Position numbers and translations under genes: made by a program. The notes below the pieces were generated by a model that did no database searches, was not told the origin of the DNA, and was given only the letters and a program-made list of their open reading frames with translations. A stretch of 64,000 nucleotides of DNA from Pectinophora gossypiella (taxonomy: Eukaryota > Arthropoda > Insecta > Lepidoptera > Gelechiidae). Positions 63,137 to 64,000 of this stretch are shown piece after piece. Positions within the stretch are counted from its first letter, which is position 1. Each line of letters starts with the position of its first letter. Where the stretch lies: the NCBI RefSeq assembly GCF_024362695.1, contig NC_065408.1, forward strand, positions 16,551,518 through 16,615,517, written 5' to 3'.

Positions 63137-64000
63137 TCACTTGTTACAACAAGGATTGCTGCTGTGGCATTTAGAATTACAAAGTAATCCTGATGATCTG
63201 CAGGTGCATTTTTTCGTCGAGCATTTTTTTTGACAATTACATTTTTTGAATCCTTGTCCTCCAGTTAACGACAATTTTCCGACAACTTCTCGAAGACTCA
63301 CTTCTTTATCCGTAACAATTTCTTCTATCTTTATAAAATCTTCAGAGCATGCGGCGAACTGATTCTTGGTGTAAAGCTGTTTTAGTATTCCCATTTTGGT
63401 ACCTAGTTGGTAAAACTCATTGTCCTTTACGTCTATCACAACTGCAATAATGCTTTTTGGGTCAGTTTTAGCTCTGTCAATTTCAGGTACTTTCAGTCTT
63501 ACATTTTGGCCCACTTCCACATTTGAATATTTATCAGCTGACATGGTTTTCATTTTTTCAGCTTGGTTTTCCAAATTAACTTTTGCTTTTGTTCTTATTG
63601 TTTGAATAGATTCTATCTTCTTTGGTATTGGATCTTGTTGAGCTTGAATAGCGCTTTCTGTCTCTGAATCGGTTTGTATTTGAAAAGTTAGATTGGTATC
63701 ATCACTATCATCGGTTATTTGTTTTTCTGTGGTCTGTTCCAGTGCAATAATTTCTTTTTCTTGTGTTTTGTTGTTCACATTTTTACTGTTTCCTTTTTTT
63801 ATTCCTTCTGACTCATTACCAACCACGTTGTTTTCCTTGTCCTGTTCTATCATATTTTCAACATTTTTTCGGGAATGCAACACATTTTCCAAATCTTCTT
63901 CAGATTTTAATAGTCCAATCATATCTTTAGGAATAGCTGATGTCGCAATGCCCATTTTCATTGGACTACCAAACATTGCTTCGTAAGGAGAGCATTTGAT
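63137..64000 (-). CDS. Ginger/KRBA2-like integrase C-terminus with Cys-rich tail (runs off window)
   Basis: Minus-strand frame open from the window edge to a stop at 63137-63139. The first residues (SPYEAMFG at 63991-63968) are the end of a retroviral-type integrase core. An acidic, Ser/Asn/Glu-rich linker follows (about residues 30-125 from the Met at 63976). Then comes a GPY/F-like region (VEVGQNVRLKVPEIDRAK, LGTKMGILKQLYTKNQF, 150-215). The end, GGQGFKKCNCQ onward (240-279), has eight or more Cys in CXC-like spacing (CNC, CTC, CNSKC, CC). This order matches the C-terminal part of KRAB-A domain-containing protein 2-like integrases, which derive from Ginger-type DNA transposons. Core catalytic residues lie beyond the window. 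No stop interrupts the visible part, so it may be an intact transposase or a domesticated gene. Confidence 0.75.
   Translation of the reverse strand: MKCSPYEAMFGSPMKMGIATSAIPKDMIGLLKSEEDLENVLHSRKNVENMIEQDKENNVVGNESEGIKKGNSKNVNNKTQEKEIIALEQTTEKQITDDSDDTNLTFQIQTDSETESAIQAQQDPIPKKIESIQTIRTKAKVNLENQAEKMKTMSADKYSNVEVGQNVRLKVPEIDRAKTDPKSIIAVVIDVKDNEFYQLGTKMGILKQLYTKNQFAACSEDFIKIEEIVTDKEVSLREVVGKLSLTGGQGFKKCNCQKKCSTKKCTCRSSGLLCNSKCHSSNPCCNK

Overview
The window looks like AT-rich insect nuclear DNA, almost certainly from a lepidopteran (a moth or butterfly). The evidence is dense interspersed tRNA-type SINEs with (GAA)n or (GAT)n tails, RTE- and Jockey-type LINE 3' ends, a Helitron ending in the GCAAAAGCTAG-type terminus, BEL/Pao pol, and many palindromic MITEs. 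The species cannot be fixed from the sequence. It contains almost no host coding sequence.

The one convincing host exon is at 34555-34754 on the minus strand. It encodes the extracellular N-terminus and first transmembrane helix of a rhodopsin-like GPCR and ends at a consensus splice donor. No further exon of that gene is recognisable between it and position 1, so the left half of the window is probably a >34 kb first coding intron packed with mobile elements.

Layout. 1-34.5 kb: four SINE families (here called A, B, C, D), RTE and Jockey 3' fragments, a 2.6 kb non-autonomous Helitron with an internal minisatellite (6215-8789), a 454 bp foldback element (15451-15904), and several MITE families. 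34.5-35 kb: the GPCR exon and a possible 5' UTR. 36.6-42 kb: a nearly complete two-ORF LINE on the minus strand (ORF1 with a baculovirus-FP-like domain, intact 977-codon ORF2 with endonuclease and reverse transcriptase). It is joined through a 69-nt poly(A) tract to a truncated Jockey LINE. 42-49 kb: MITEs and SINEs. 49.1-55.5 kb: a BEL/Pao retroelement with protease, RT, RNase H, integrase and an F-protein-like env, but internally rearranged, frame-broken and without gag or 5' LTR. 55.5-60 kb: LINE and SINE debris. 60.3-64 kb: remnants of two DNA transposon-type genes, a DDE-type transposase C-terminus with a SWIM finger and a Ginger/KRBA2-like integrase C-terminus with a Cys-rich tail that runs off the window edge.

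How the parts relate. The SINEs encode no protein and must use LINE machinery in trans. SINE B and C tails resemble the RTE-type LINE end at 56.3-56.5 kb, and A, B and C share a central core. SINE C has an unusual head: a tRNA 5' half fused to 5S-rRNA-like promoter sequence. Several insertions are nested (SINE B in A, RTE fragment in SINE D, MITE H in family M), giving a relative age order.
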